Source: DASUPK01 sp963831605
GTDB taxonomy: Bacteria; Actinomycetota; Thermoleophilia; Solirubrobacterales; 70-9
Assembly (NCBI GenBank): GCA_963831605.1
Contig: CAWHQR010000005.1
Span: 248,001 to 312,000 of the forward strand
Reading direction: 5' to 3'
DNA length: 64,000 nucleotides
Under the pieces are notes generated by a model that saw nothing but the letters and a program-made list of their open reading frames with translations, was not told the DNA's origin and did not search any database. Below are positions 51,504 to 59,813 of this stretch, piece by piece (the stretch's first letter is position 1; every line of letters begins with the position of its first letter). Made by a program: the position numbers and the translations under genes.

Positions 51504-52226
51504 ATGAGCAAGGCCGCTCCCGTGCTCGAGGTGGAGGGTCTCTCCAAGTCATTCGGCGAGCGCGCCGCCCTGCGGGAGGTGAGCTTCGATGTCGGACGCG
51601 GGGAGCTGCTCGCCGTGCTCGGGCCGAATGGCGCCGGCAAGACCACCCTGCTCTCGATCCTCGCCGGCATCGAAAAGGGCGATTCGGGCCGCATCGAGCG
51701 CGCGAACGGGGAGATCGGCTGGGTCCCGCAGCAGGCGGGCCTCTACCGGCGACTGACCGTCGAGGAGAACCTTCGGCTGTTCGCGCGAATGGAGGAGGCA
51801 GAGGACGTCGAGGCGATCATCGAGCGGATGCTCGAGCAGACCGGGCTCGGGGAGCGGCGTCACGACCAGGTCTCCTCGCTCTCGGGCGGCAACCAGCAGC
51901 GCATCAACATCGCGATCGGCCTGCTCGGCGATCCATCGGTGCTGCTGCTCGACGAGCCCAGTTCCGGCCTCGACCCGGGCCAGCGCGTCAGGCTCTGGGA
52001 GTTCGTGGCGGGCCTCGCCAAGGCCGGGACGACGGTGATCTACTCGACTCACCAGATCGAGGAGGCGAGCCACTACGGAGACCGCCTGGTGGTGCTGGCC
52101 GACGGCGAGACCGTCTTCGATGGCAGCTTCGCCCAGATGCGCCGCGCAGCCGGACCCCGGCCGAAGGGGACGGCGATCGATCCCGAGAACGACTTCGTCC
52201 GCTTCCTTCGGAAGAAGGGCCACTGA
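51504..52226 (+). CDS. ABC transporter ATP-binding protein
   Basis: A 240-residue ABC ATPase of the drug/lipid exporter (ABC-2) type. Walker A is 'LAVLGPNGAGKTTLLSILAG', the Q-loop is in 'GWVPQQAGLYRRLTVEENLR', the signature is 'SSLSGGNQQRINIAIGLLGD', Walker B is 'SVLLLDEPSSGLDPGQR' and the switch His is in 'TVIYSTHQIEEASHYGDR'. It powers export by the permease encoded next (1-nt overlap). A TAGCTT box lies 8 nt before the ATG at 51504. Confidence 0.92.
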   Translation: MSKAAPVLEVEGLSKSFGERAALREVSFDVGRGELLAVLGPNGAGKTTLLSILAGIEKGDSGRIERANGEIGWVPQQAGLYRRLTVEENLRLFARMEEAEDVEAIIERMLEQTGLGERRHDQVSSLSGGNQQRINIAIGLLGDPSVLLLDEPSSGLDPGQRVRLWEFVAGLAKAGTTVIYSTHQIEEASHYGDRLVVLADGETVFDGSFAQMRRAAGPRPKGTAIDPENDFVRFLRKKGH

Positions 52227-53578
52227 TGCGCTGGCTCCTCCTCAAGGACCTCCAGCTGCTGCGCCGCTCGCCGCTCGTCACCGGCCTGCTGGTCGTCTAT
52301 CCGATCGTGCTGGCCGTCCTGATCGGTCTGGCGATCTCGCGCGGCCCGGAGAAGCCGCGGGTCGCGTTCCTCAACCAGATCCCGGCAGGCAACGGCCTCC
52401 AGCTCGGCTCCGGCGGCTTCAGCCAGGACGAGGCGCGCCGCCAGCTCTGCGCCAAGATCGACTGCGTCGACGTCTCCAGCCGCGCGGAGCTCGAGCAGAA
52501 GGTGAAGGACGGGGATGTCCTCGGCGGCCTGATCCTGCCGGCTGACTTCATCAGCAAGCTGCAGGGCGAACTCAGCACCAACTCGAGCGAGCCGGCCACG
52601 GTCGACGTGATCGTCAACAACGACGATCCGCTCAAGGCGCAGGTCGTCGACGACAGGATCCGCTCGCTGCTCACGCAGGCCAACCTGCTGCTCTCGCAGA
52701 AGATCAGCAACGTCGCTGGGAACTACGAGCAGATCCTCGCGAACGGCGGGTCGTTCGAGATCCCGTTCATCAACCAGACGGTTCACATCCTGGGGTTGCG
52801 GAAGGCCGAGCAGGTCCTCAACCAGGTGGAGTCGAGCCTGCCCCCGGGGCAACGCGCCAAGGTGAGACAGGTCAGCGACTTCGCCAGGCTGGCCCGTCAG
52901 AACCTCGCGCTGGCCAACAGCCTGCTGTCCTCCGTCCGTCAGCCGATCGCGGTGAACAAGGACGTGGTCGCCGGCAGCGTGCCGCCGCTCGACACCTTTG
53001 CCGTCGCCGTCGCCGCGGCGATCACCCTGCTGTTCGTCACGGTCCTGCTTGTCTCGGGCTCCCTCGCGCTGGAACGCGAGGAGAACACCTTCACCCGCCT
53101 CACCCGCGGCCTGGTGAGCCGCACCGGCCTGCTGGTCGAAAAGGCGGTTCTGGGCACCGGCGCGGCCCTGCTGGTGACGCTGATCCTGCTGGCGGCGATC
53201 ACGCCCTTCGAATCGATCGCCTGGAGCCGGATCTACCTGATCGTCCCGGCGATCCTGTTCGCCGGCGCAGCCTCCTCGGGTCTTGGCCTGGCGATCGGCG
53301 CAGCTGCAAGAGAGGTGCGAGCCAGCGCGCTGCTCGCCTTCGCCCTGGCGCTGCCGGTTGCGTTCATCTCCCTGGTCCCCTCGGGCACGGTGAGCAAGGG
53401 CCTGCTGGACGTGATCCACGTGATCGCCGGAGTCTTTCCCTTCCGCGCGACCGTGGACGCCCTCTCGGGCGCTCTTTCATCCTCCGGGCCGGCGCTGGGC
53501 CTGCCGCTCCTTCACCTGACCCTGCTGACGGTGGGCTATCTCGTGCTCGCCCGGCTGGCATTGCGGAGGTTTGCCTAA
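52226..53578 (+). CDS. ABC-2 type transporter permease
   Basis: A 450-residue permease. One N-terminal membrane helix (about residues 14-34, PLVTGLLVVYPIVLAVLIGL), a large outer domain (about 35-240) with 'AELEQKVKDGDVLGGLILPA' and 'VIVNNDDPLKAQVVDDRIRS' as in YhgE/Pip-like exporters, and five to six C-terminal helices ('FAVAVAAAITLLFVTVLLVS', 'LREENTF'-type 'EREENTFTRLTRGLVSRTGL'). The substrate is unknown. The stop lies 22 nt before hemB, which has its own promoter-like box, so hemB may be separately expressed. Confidence 0.87.
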   Translation: MRWLLLKDLQLLRRSPLVTGLLVVYPIVLAVLIGLAISRGPEKPRVAFLNQIPAGNGLQLGSGGFSQDEARRQLCAKIDCVDVSSRAELEQKVKDGDVLGGLILPADFISKLQGELSTNSSEPATVDVIVNNDDPLKAQVVDDRIRSLLTQANLLLSQKISNVAGNYEQILANGGSFEIPFINQTVHILGLRKAEQVLNQVESSLPPGQRAKVRQVSDFARLARQNLALANSLLSSVRQPIAVNKDVVAGSVPPLDTFAVAVAAAITLLFVTVLLVSGSLALEREENTFTRLTRGLVSRTGLLVEKAVLGTGAALLVTLILLAAITPFESIAWSRIYLIVPAILFAGAASSGLGLAIGAAAREVRASALLAFALALPVAFISLVPSGTVSKGLLDVIHVIAGVFPFRATVDALSGALSSSGPALGLPLLHLTLLTVGYLVLARLALRRFA

Positions 53579-53587
53579 TCCCGGCCC

Positions 53588-53593
53588 TAGAAT
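53588..53593 (+). promoter_or_regulatory. -10-like box of hemB
   Basis: TAGAAT, 7 nt before the hemB ATG and without a Shine-Dalgarno sequence between, consistent with a leaderless transcript. It lies in the 22-nt spacer after the ABC permease gene. Confidence 0.45.
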
Positions 53594-53600
53594 CAGTCGC

Positions 53601-54584
53601 ATGAGCTTTCCGGCGACAAGACTCCGCCGCCTGCGTCGAACGGAGCCCCTCCGCGACCTGGTTCGCGAGACCGACCTGACCGCGGACCACCTCGTCCAGC
53701 CGCTTTTCATCACCGCGGGGGAGGGAGTGCGCGAGCCGATCGAATCGATGCCCGGCATGGAGCGGCTCTCGATCTCCGAGGCCGTCGCCGAGGTCACCGA
53801 GATTGCGGCCGCCGGCGTCCGCGCCGTCCTGCTCTTCGGCATCCCGGCGAGCAAGGACGAGGTCGGCTCGGAGGCCTATGACGATGAGGGCGTCGTCCAG
53901 ATGGCCGTTCGCGCGCTCAAGGAGGCGCACCCCGAGATCGTCGTGATCACCGACGTCTGTCTCTGCGAGTACACCTCGCACGGGCACTGCGGGATCGTCC
54001 GCGGCGGAGAGGTGGACAACGACATGACCATCGAGCTGCTCGCCAAGACCGCGATCTCCCACGCCGAGGCCGGAGCGGACGCTGTGGCCCCGAGCGACAT
54101 GATGGACGGGCGGGTCGGCGCGATTCGCACCCAGCTGGACGAGGAGGGCCACTCGGACGTCCCGATCATCGCCTACAGCGCCAAGTACGCCTCCGCCTTC
54201 TACGGCCCGTTTCGCGAGGCCGCCGGCTCGACACCGGAGTACGGCGACCGCCGCGGGTACCAGATGGATCCTGCGAACGCCGACGAGGCCGTCCGCGAGG
54301 CGAAGCTGGACCTCGAGGAGGGCGCCGACGTCGTCATGGTGAAGCCGGCGCTCCCGTATCTCGACGTGATCCGCAGGGTGAAGGACGCGACCGGCGCGCC
54401 GCTCGCCGCGTACCACGTGGGCGGCGAGTACTCGATGCTGAAGGCCGCGGCCGCAAACGGCTGGATCGACGAGCGAGCCGCCGCGATGGAGTCCCTGACC
54501 TCGATCAGCCGTGCCGGCGCCGACATGATCATCACCTACTACGCCAAGGACGCCGCCGCCTGGCTGATGCGAGGGCGCGCGTGA
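53601..54584 (+). CDS. hemB: Porphobilinogen synthase
   Basis: A 327-residue enzyme condensing two 5-aminolevulinate molecules to porphobilinogen. It has the zinc-type Cys cluster 'VITDVCLCEYTSHGHCGIVR', and the two catalytic lysines in 'PIIAYSAKYASAFYGPFREA' and 'DVVMVKPALPYLDVIRRVKD'. The N-terminal 'RLRRLRRTEPLRDLVRETDL' arm is that of octameric family members. It overlaps the next gene by 4 nt and heads the haem cluster hemB, ahbAB-like, hemL. Confidence 0.95.
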   Translation: MSFPATRLRRLRRTEPLRDLVRETDLTADHLVQPLFITAGEGVREPIESMPGMERLSISEAVAEVTEIAAAGVRAVLLFGIPASKDEVGSEAYDDEGVVQMAVRALKEAHPEIVVITDVCLCEYTSHGHCGIVRGGEVDNDMTIELLAKTAISHAEAGADAVAPSDMMDGRVGAIRTQLDEEGHSDVPIIAYSAKYASAFYGPFREAAGSTPEYGDRRGYQMDPANADEAVREAKLDLEEGADVVMVKPALPYLDVIRRVKDATGAPLAAYHVGGEYSMLKAAAANGWIDERAAAMESLTSISRAGADMIITYYAKDAAAWLMRGRA

Positions 54585-55684
54585 ACAAGCCGGCCGACGG
54601 GATCACGACGTCCGCGGCGAAGCCGAAGCTTCGGTCGCGCGCGGGCGGAGCCGCGATTCCGCTCGACGACACCGACAAGCACCTGATGAACCTCCTCCAG
54701 TCGAGGTATCCCCTCGAGCCGGAGCCCTTCGAGCTGATCGCCGCGGAGGCGGAGCTCGATCCCGCCGACGTCAAGGCGCGCACCCAGCGGCTCCTCGACG
54801 GCCGGATCATCCGCGAGATCACGCCGATCTTCGACACCCGTGCGCTGGGCTACAGCTCGATGCTGGTGGCCGCGAAGGTCGATTCCGACAATCCGCACCG
54901 CGCCGCACAGATCATCAACTCCCATCCGGGCGTCTCGCACAACTACCTGCGGACCCACGAGTTCAACCTCTGGTTCACGATCGCGACGCCACCCGATTCC
55001 GGGCTGGGACTGGAAGGCACCCTCGAGGCGCTCCAGCGCCTCACGGGCGCCGAGTCGATCCGGCAGCTGCCCACCCTCCAGCTCTTCAAGATCAACATGA
55101 ACCTGGAGATGGAGGGCGGGACCGAGGAGCTCTCCAAGGAGGTTGAGGCCGCGCCTCCGCGCGAGCTCGATCGCCAGCCCTATGACGACACCGACGTCGC
55201 CGTGATCCGCGCGCTGCAGGGGCCGATGGAGGTCACCGACCGCCCCTATGACGCGGCGGCCACCGAGGTCGGGATGAGCACCCACGACTTCCTGGACCAC
55301 CTGCGGGGCATGGTCGACCGCAAGATCCTGCGCCGCGTCGCCGCGATCCTCTTCCATCGCCGCGCCGGCTTCTCGGCGAACGGGATGGGAGTGTGGAAGG
55401 TCCCAGAGCAGAGGATCATGGAGGTCGGCGCCCGCATGGCCGCCGTCCGCGGCGTCTCCCACTGCTATCAGCGCCCGACCTACGCGGACTGGCCCTACAG
55501 CGTCTTCACCATGGCCCACGGCCGCTCCAAGGAGGAATGCGACGCGGTCCTGGATCGGATCGCCGACGAGCACGACCTGCACGGCTCCGATCGCGCCGTC
55601 CTCTACTCCTCCACCGAGTTCAAGAAGATCCGCCTCCACTACTTCACCGACGACTACGCGCGCTGGGAGGCGGAGCACTCATAG
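54581..55684 (+). CDS. Fused siroheme decarboxylase-like protein (AhbA-AhbB type, Lrp/AsnC fold)
   Basis: A 367-residue protein made of two Lrp-like halves, each HTH plus RAM domain. Half one (about 28-170) has 'DDTDKHLMNLLQSRYPLEPE' and 'GVSHNYLRTHEFNLWFTIAT', the AhbA pattern. Half two (about 200-360) has 'DDTDVAVIRALQGPMEVTDR' and 'SHCYQRPTYADWPYSVFTMA' with HGR next, the AhbB/NirG pattern. In other bacteria and archaea the AhbA-AhbB pair removes two acetate carboxyls of siroheme. Position between hemB and hemL supports a tetrapyrrole role, but a haem-sensing regulator is an alternative. The start is GTG 54581, overlapping hemB. Confidence 0.85.
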   Translation: MNKPADGITTSAAKPKLRSRAGGAAIPLDDTDKHLMNLLQSRYPLEPEPFELIAAEAELDPADVKARTQRLLDGRIIREITPIFDTRALGYSSMLVAAKVDSDNPHRAAQIINSHPGVSHNYLRTHEFNLWFTIATPPDSGLGLEGTLEALQRLTGAESIRQLPTLQLFKINMNLEMEGGTEELSKEVEAAPPRELDRQPYDDTDVAVIRALQGPMEVTDRPYDAAATEVGMSTHDFLDHLRGMVDRKILRRVAAILFHRRAGFSANGMGVWKVPEQRIMEVGARMAAVRGVSHCYQRPTYADWPYSVFTMAHGRSKEECDAVLDRIADEHDLHGSDRAVLYSSTEFKKIRLHYFTDDYARWEAEHS

Positions 55685-55720
55685 AGCCGCTCCGAGGAGC
55701 TGTACCGGCAGGCTCTTGGA

Positions 55721-56950
55721 GTGATGCCCGGAGGGGTGAACTCCCCGGTGCGGGCGATGCGGTCGATCGGGCGTGACCCGATCTTCATCGACCACGGCGA
55801 GGGGCCCTACATCTGGGATGTCGACGGGAACCGCTACGTCGACTGGGTGTCCTCCTGGGGGCCGCTGATCCTCGGCCACGCTGATCCGCTGGTGGTGGAG
55901 GCGGTTCGCAAGGCCGCCGGGCGGGGCACCAGCTACGGGGCCCCGACCGCCGGCGAGGTGGAGCTGGCGACCGAGGTCGCCGGGCGTTTCGCGAGCGTGG
56001 AGATGGTCCGCATGACCAGCTCCGGAACCGAGGCGACGATGTCGGCGCTGCGTCTCGCGCGGGCGGCCACCGGCCGCACGACGGTGATGAAGTTCGCCGG
56101 CGCGTACCACGGCCACGTGGACGGCCTGCTCGCGGAGGGCGGCTCCGGGCTTGCCACGGCCGGTGTCCCGGCGAGCCCGGGCGTCACCGAGGCTCAGGCA
56201 TCCGACACCGTGATCGTCCCCTGGAACGACGAGGAGGCGGTCGTCGAGGCGATCGCGCGGGGACGCCCGGCCGCGGTGATCGCCGAGCCCATCCCGGCGA
56301 ACATGGGAGTGGTCCCGCCGGCACCCGGCTTCCTCGAGGCGGTCCGGGATGCGGCAGCCGAGGCGGGCTCCCTGCTTGTTCTCGATGAGGTGATCAGCGG
56401 CTTCCGCGTGGCCCGTGGAGGGGCGCAGGAGCTGCTCGGCGTCGACGCGGACCTGACCGTGATGGGGAAGGTGATGGGAGGGGGCCTCCCGGCCGCCGCC
56501 TATGGCGGGAGTCGCGAGCTGATGGAGCGCATCGCCCCGGCCGGCGACGTCTACCAGGCTGGGACGCTGTCGGGCAATCCGCTCGCGGTGGCGGCCGGCC
56601 TGGCCACGCTGCGCAAGCTGGACGGCGCCGCGTACGTGGGGCTCGAGTCCGCCACCACCCGGCTCGCCACCGGCCTGCGGCGGGCGGCGGGTGAGGCGCC
56701 GGTCCAGGTCGCGAGCGTTCCGGGTCTGCTCACCATCTTCTTCAGCGCCGATCCGGTGCAGGACTTCACGGGGGCGCAGGCGTGCGACACCGAGGCGTAT
56801 GCCCGCTTCTGCCGGGCGCTGCTCGATCGCGGCGTCTACCCGCCCGCCTCGCAGTTCGAGGCCTGGTTCCCGTCGCTCGCCCATGACGAGGCGTCGATCG
56901 ACCGGACCATCGAGGCGGCCGCCGAGGCCTTCCAGCAGGCCATCCGCTGA
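55721..56950 (+). CDS. hemL: Glutamate-1-semialdehyde 2,1-aminomutase, N-terminal start apparently lost
   Basis: A PLP enzyme making 5-aminolevulinate. It has 'MPGGVNSPVRAMRSIGRDPI', 'VRMTSSGTEATMSALRLARA', 'MKFAGAYHGHVDGLLAEGGS' and the PLP-Lys in 'LTVMGKVMGGGLPAAAYGGS'. The listed GTG (55721) trims a conserved start: the in-frame codons just after the preceding TAG read 'SRSEELYRQALG', the normal HemL N-terminus, with TAG where ATG belongs. Removing one A at 55683 gives an ATGA overlap with the previous gene and a full protein of about 422 residues. A truncated or mis-sequenced start is likely. Confidence 0.9.
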   Translation: MMPGGVNSPVRAMRSIGRDPIFIDHGEGPYIWDVDGNRYVDWVSSWGPLILGHADPLVVEAVRKAAGRGTSYGAPTAGEVELATEVAGRFASVEMVRMTSSGTEATMSALRLARAATGRTTVMKFAGAYHGHVDGLLAEGGSGLATAGVPASPGVTEAQASDTVIVPWNDEEAVVEAIARGRPAAVIAEPIPANMGVVPPAPGFLEAVRDAAAEAGSLLVLDEVISGFRVARGGAQELLGVDADLTVMGKVMGGGLPAAAYGGSRELMERIAPAGDVYQAGTLSGNPLAVAAGLATLRKLDGAAYVGLESATTRLATGLRRAAGEAPVQVASVPGLLTIFFSADPVQDFTGAQACDTEAYARFCRALLDRGVYPPASQFEAWFPSLAHDEASIDRTIEAAAEAFQQAIR

Positions 56951-56960
56951 CGCGTCGCTC

Positions 56961-56966
56961 TAATCT
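56961..56966 (+). promoter_or_regulatory. -10-like box, 201-residue protein gene
   Basis: TAATCT, 11 nt before ATG 56978. The 11-mer CTAATCTCGCA is repeated exactly upstream of the menG/ubiE gene at 59800-59810. Confidence 0.4.
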
Positions 56967-56977
56967 CGCAGGGACGC

Positions 56978-57583
56978 ATGTCCACGACGTCGACCTCCCT
57001 CGCCTCCCTCTCGGCGCTGCTTCGCGACGGCGAGAACGTGATCTCGCCGTATGTCCGCGACGCGGAGGGGGAGCCCGCGCTCGGTGCCCTGGCTGCCTCG
57101 GGTCCCCGCGCTGAGGGCGCGGCGGATGAGTACACCGTCCTGATCGAGGCCATCAGGGAGGGCTACCTGCTCCACTACGAGCAGCCGAGGCTGATCGAGG
57201 GGGCCGATGGCGACCTTCGCCTGCTGGCCGGCGACTACCTCTACGCCCTCGGCCTCGAGAAGCTCGCCGATTGCGGCGACCTGGCGGCAGTCAGGGAGCT
57301 GGCCGACTTGATCAGCCTCTCGGCCCAGGTTCACGCGGAGAACGGCGACGGGTCGCGCGACGCGGACGCCCTCTGGCTCGCCGCCGCCGTCGCGGTGGGC
57401 GCGGGAGCAACCGAGGAGCACGAGGAGGCGAAGGAGGCCCTGCGCCGCGCGGAGCCGGACGCGGCCGATCGGCTGCTCCGGAGCGCTACCAAAACAGCCG
57501 GCGAGATGGGCATGAGCGATGCGCTGGCTGTCGCAGCCGACTCGATAGGCTTCGCCGCCGAAGACGTCTCAGACCGTGGCTGA
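56978..57583 (+). CDS. All-helical protein, possible small subunit of a prenyl diphosphate synthase
   Basis: A 201-residue soluble, Ala/Glu-rich helical protein with no catalytic Asp-rich motifs. The stretch 'DLRLLAGDYLYALGLEKLAD' followed by 'LADLISLSAQVHAEN' resembles the 'LAGDYY..L' helix of the non-catalytic component of heptaprenyl diphosphate synthase and, more loosely, polyprenyl synthetases. A catalytic polyprenyl synthetase is encoded about 3 kb downstream in the same direction, with menaquinone and bc-complex genes between. The partner role is therefore inferred from weak motif similarity and position. It overlaps qcrA by 8 nt. Confidence 0.6.
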   Translation: MSTTSTSLASLSALLRDGENVISPYVRDAEGEPALGALAASGPRAEGAADEYTVLIEAIREGYLLHYEQPRLIEGADGDLRLLAGDYLYALGLEKLADCGDLAAVRELADLISLSAQVHAENGDGSRDADALWLAAAVAVGAGATEEHEEAKEALRRAEPDAADRLLRSATKTAGEMGMSDALAVAADSIGFAAEDVSDRG

Positions 57584-58262
57584 AGAGGGAAACAACAAGC
57601 AGGGGGCTCCAAAGGAGCTGCCGAGCTCCGATCCTGCGGGCTACTTCGAGGGCGAGTCCATGAACCGCCGGACGGCCTTCACGGTCGCCGTGCAGGCGAT
57701 CGGAGGGCTCGCCGGCGCCGCGATCGTGCTGCCCGCGATCGGTTTCGCCGCCGCGCCTCTCTTCGAGCAGGAGGACGAGCCGTGGCAGGCCGTCGGGCCG
57801 ATCTCGGACTTCACCCCCGACACCTATCGGCCGGTGGTGATCACGGCGGTGCAGGACATCGGCGAGACCGGCAAGACCACGGTCTATGTGCGGCAGGGCG
57901 ATCCAACCCTGACCGGGCTGCCGAACGGATACGAGCAGGAGTCCCCGAACCAGTACATCGCGATCACGACGCGGTGTGCCCATCTCGGTTGCCCCGTGCG
58001 CTTCGTGCAGGCCGCCAAGAACTTCATCTGCCCGTGCCACGGCGGGGTCTACGGATTCCTCGGAGAGCGGATCGGCGGCCCGCCGGTCCGGCCGCTCGAC
58101 CGCTTTCAGACCCGTGTGACCAACGGCCAGGTCGAGGTCGGCGCGCGCTACAGCGTGACGAACAGCTTCGATCCGGTGCGCGCCCGGGATCCGGGTGAGT
58201 TCACCGGTGGCGTTTGGGAATACCTCTACCCGCCGCGGCCCTCCGTGCCGCCGCCGCCGTAG
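57576..58262 (+). CDS. qcrA: Rieske iron-sulfur subunit of menaquinol:cytochrome c reductase
   Basis: A 228-residue Rieske protein. The N-terminal 'MNRRTAFTVAVQAIGGLAGA' contains a membrane anchor with an RR pair, suggesting Tat-dependent insertion (tatAC lie about 5 kb away). The [2Fe-2S] ligands are in 'CAHLGCPVRF' and 'CPCHGGVYGFLGERIGGPPV'. A Pro-rich tail (PPRPSVPPPP) ends it. It transfers electrons from menaquinol to cytochrome c. The start is GTG 57576; the first 28 residues are cytoplasmic. The stop is 9 nt before qcrB. Confidence 0.92.
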   Translation: MAEEGNNKQGAPKELPSSDPAGYFEGESMNRRTAFTVAVQAIGGLAGAAIVLPAIGFAAAPLFEQEDEPWQAVGPISDFTPDTYRPVVITAVQDIGETGKTTVYVRQGDPTLTGLPNGYEQESPNQYIAITTRCAHLGCPVRFVQAAKNFICPCHGGVYGFLGERIGGPPVRPLDRFQTRVTNGQVEVGARYSVTNSFDPVRARDPGEFTGGVWEYLYPPRPSVPPPP

Positions 58263-58271
58263 GAGATTCGA

Positions 58272-59078
58272 GTGCCGAAGGTTCCAAAGCCAGGATCGCC
58301 GAGCCGTCCCGCCAAGCCGGGGGAGCGAGTGAATGGCGCGAACGGAAACGGATCGGGCCGCGCCGAGGTCGCCAAGGAGGCCGGCGGCGACGTCCTCGGG
58401 TGGGTCGACGAGCGGACGGCAGGCACGACCTTTCTCACGGGGATGCTCTTCCGCAAGGTCCCCAAGGGCACCAACTGGTTCTACACGCTCGGCTCCGCCA
58501 CCCTCTTCGCCTTCACCTTCCAGGCACTGACCGGCGTCTTTCTGGCGATGTACTACACGCCGTCCCCGACCCAGGCCTACGGGTCGATCACCCACCTGAC
58601 GAACGACGTCTGGATGGGCGAGTTCGTCCGTGGCATGCACAAGTGGGGCGCCTCGGTGATGATCGTCTGCATCTTCCTGCACATGGGGCGCACCTTCTTC
58701 TTCGGCGCCTACAAGTACCCGCGGGAGCTCAACTGGGTGATCGGCGTGGTCCTGATCATCCTGACGCTGCTCATGGGGCTGACCGGCTATTTGCTGCCCT
58801 TCGACCAGCGCTCCTACTGGGCGACGATCGTCGCCAACAACATCACCGGCACCGGGCCGGTGGTCGGCCCCTACCTCGCCGACTTCCTGCGGGCCGGCCC
58901 TGAGATCGGCGCCACCACGCTGTCGCGGTTCTACGCGATCCACATGCTCTTAGTGCCCGGGTTGATCATCGCCCTGATCGGGGCGCACCTCTACCTCGTC
59001 GTCAAGCTCGGCACGACGGCGCCTCCCTGGCAGAAGGTCGACCGGCCCAAGTCGCTGCCCAAGGAGGAGGTCGGGTGA
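58272..59078 (+). CDS. qcrB: Cytochrome b6-type subunit of menaquinol:cytochrome c reductase
   Basis: A 268-residue cytochrome b (N-terminal half only, as in b6f and Bacillus bc complexes). Four membrane helices carry the haem ligands: 'GMHKWGASVMIVCIFLHMGR' (HX13H) and 'HMLLVPGLIIALIGAH' (HX14H). The HX14H spacing in helix D is typical of b6 rather than mitochondrial-type cytochrome b. The N-terminal about 55 residues are a disordered Pro/Gly/Asn-rich lead. The start is GTG 58272. It overlaps qcrC by 4 nt. Confidence 0.92.
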   Translation: MPKVPKPGSPSRPAKPGERVNGANGNGSGRAEVAKEAGGDVLGWVDERTAGTTFLTGMLFRKVPKGTNWFYTLGSATLFAFTFQALTGVFLAMYYTPSPTQAYGSITHLTNDVWMGEFVRGMHKWGASVMIVCIFLHMGRTFFFGAYKYPRELNWVIGVVLIILTLLMGLTGYLLPFDQRSYWATIVANNITGTGPVVGPYLADFLRAGPEIGATTLSRFYAIHMLLVPGLIIALIGAHLYLVVKLGTTAPPWQKVDRPKSLPKEEVG

Positions 59079-59776
59079 ACCGCCGCGAGAAGGAGGAGTA
59101 CCTCCGCGACTACGAGGTCCTGAAGAAGAAGGGCAAGCCGTTCTTCCCGTACGCGGTCATGAAGGACACCGTGATGATGCTCGTCGTCGCGCTCGTGATC
59201 GTCGGGCTCTCGATCCTCCTGGGCGCGGAGCAGGGCCCGAAGGTCGACCCGACCACGACCACCTACACGCCGCGGCCGGAGTGGTACTTCTTCTTCCTCT
59301 TCGAGCTGCTGCGAGTGATCAAGCCACCCTGGGCGGTGCCGATCGCGACCATCGGGCTTCCCACCCTCTTCATGGTCCTCCTGTTGCTCCTCCCCTTCTA
59401 CGACAGGAATGCGGAGAGGCGCCCCGAGCGCAGGCCGATCGCCACCACGGCCGGGATCCTGACGATCATCGGGATCGCGTATCTGACCTTCCTCGGCGCC
59501 ACCGCGGGCCCGCCGAGCCAGATCGACCTGAAGACGTCGGCGGCGCTCGAGCCGGGCAAGGAGGTCGTCGCCCAATCGGGCTGCCTCGCCTGTCACAAGC
59601 TCGGCGACAACGGCAACGACGGTCCCGGCCCTGAGCTGACCCACATCGGCGCGCGGATCCCGAGAAACGCGATCGCGCGCTCGCTGCAGGTCGGCCCGAG
59701 CATCATGCCGGCCTACGGCGATCTCCCGCCGGCCAAGTTCCAGGCGCTCACGGCGTACCTGGCCTCGCTGAACTAG
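59075..59776 (+). CDS. qcrC: Subunit IV-cytochrome c fusion subunit (QcrC, Bacillus type)
   Basis: A 233-residue fusion. Residues about 1-160 match the b6f subunit IV / C-terminal cytochrome b part: 'TPRPEWYFFFLFELLRVIKP' with the quinol-site PEW motif and three membrane helices. Residues about 165-233 are a cytochrome c domain with the haem site 'SGCLACHKLGDNGNDGPGPE' and axial Met in 'SIMPAYGDLPPAKFQA'. It passes electrons from the Rieske centre to the terminal oxidase. The same b/c fusion is known in Bacillus. GTG 59075 overlaps qcrB. Confidence 0.92.
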   Translation: MNRREKEEYLRDYEVLKKKGKPFFPYAVMKDTVMMLVVALVIVGLSILLGAEQGPKVDPTTTTYTPRPEWYFFFLFELLRVIKPPWAVPIATIGLPTLFMVLLLLLPFYDRNAERRPERRPIATTAGILTIIGIAYLTFLGATAGPPSQIDLKTSAALEPGKEVVAQSGCLACHKLGDNGNDGPGPELTHIGARIPRNAIARSLQVGPSIMPAYGDLPPAKFQALTAYLASLN

Positions 59777-59800
59777 AGGGGCTTGGCGACCCTGATCGCC

Positions 59801-59806
59801 TAATCT
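59801..59806 (+). promoter_or_regulatory. -10-like box of menG/ubiE
   Basis: TAATCT, 7 nt before ATG 59814, within the 11-mer CTAATCTCGCA shared with 56960-56970. No ribosome site lies between. Confidence 0.4.
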
Positions 59807-59813
59807 CGCAACG

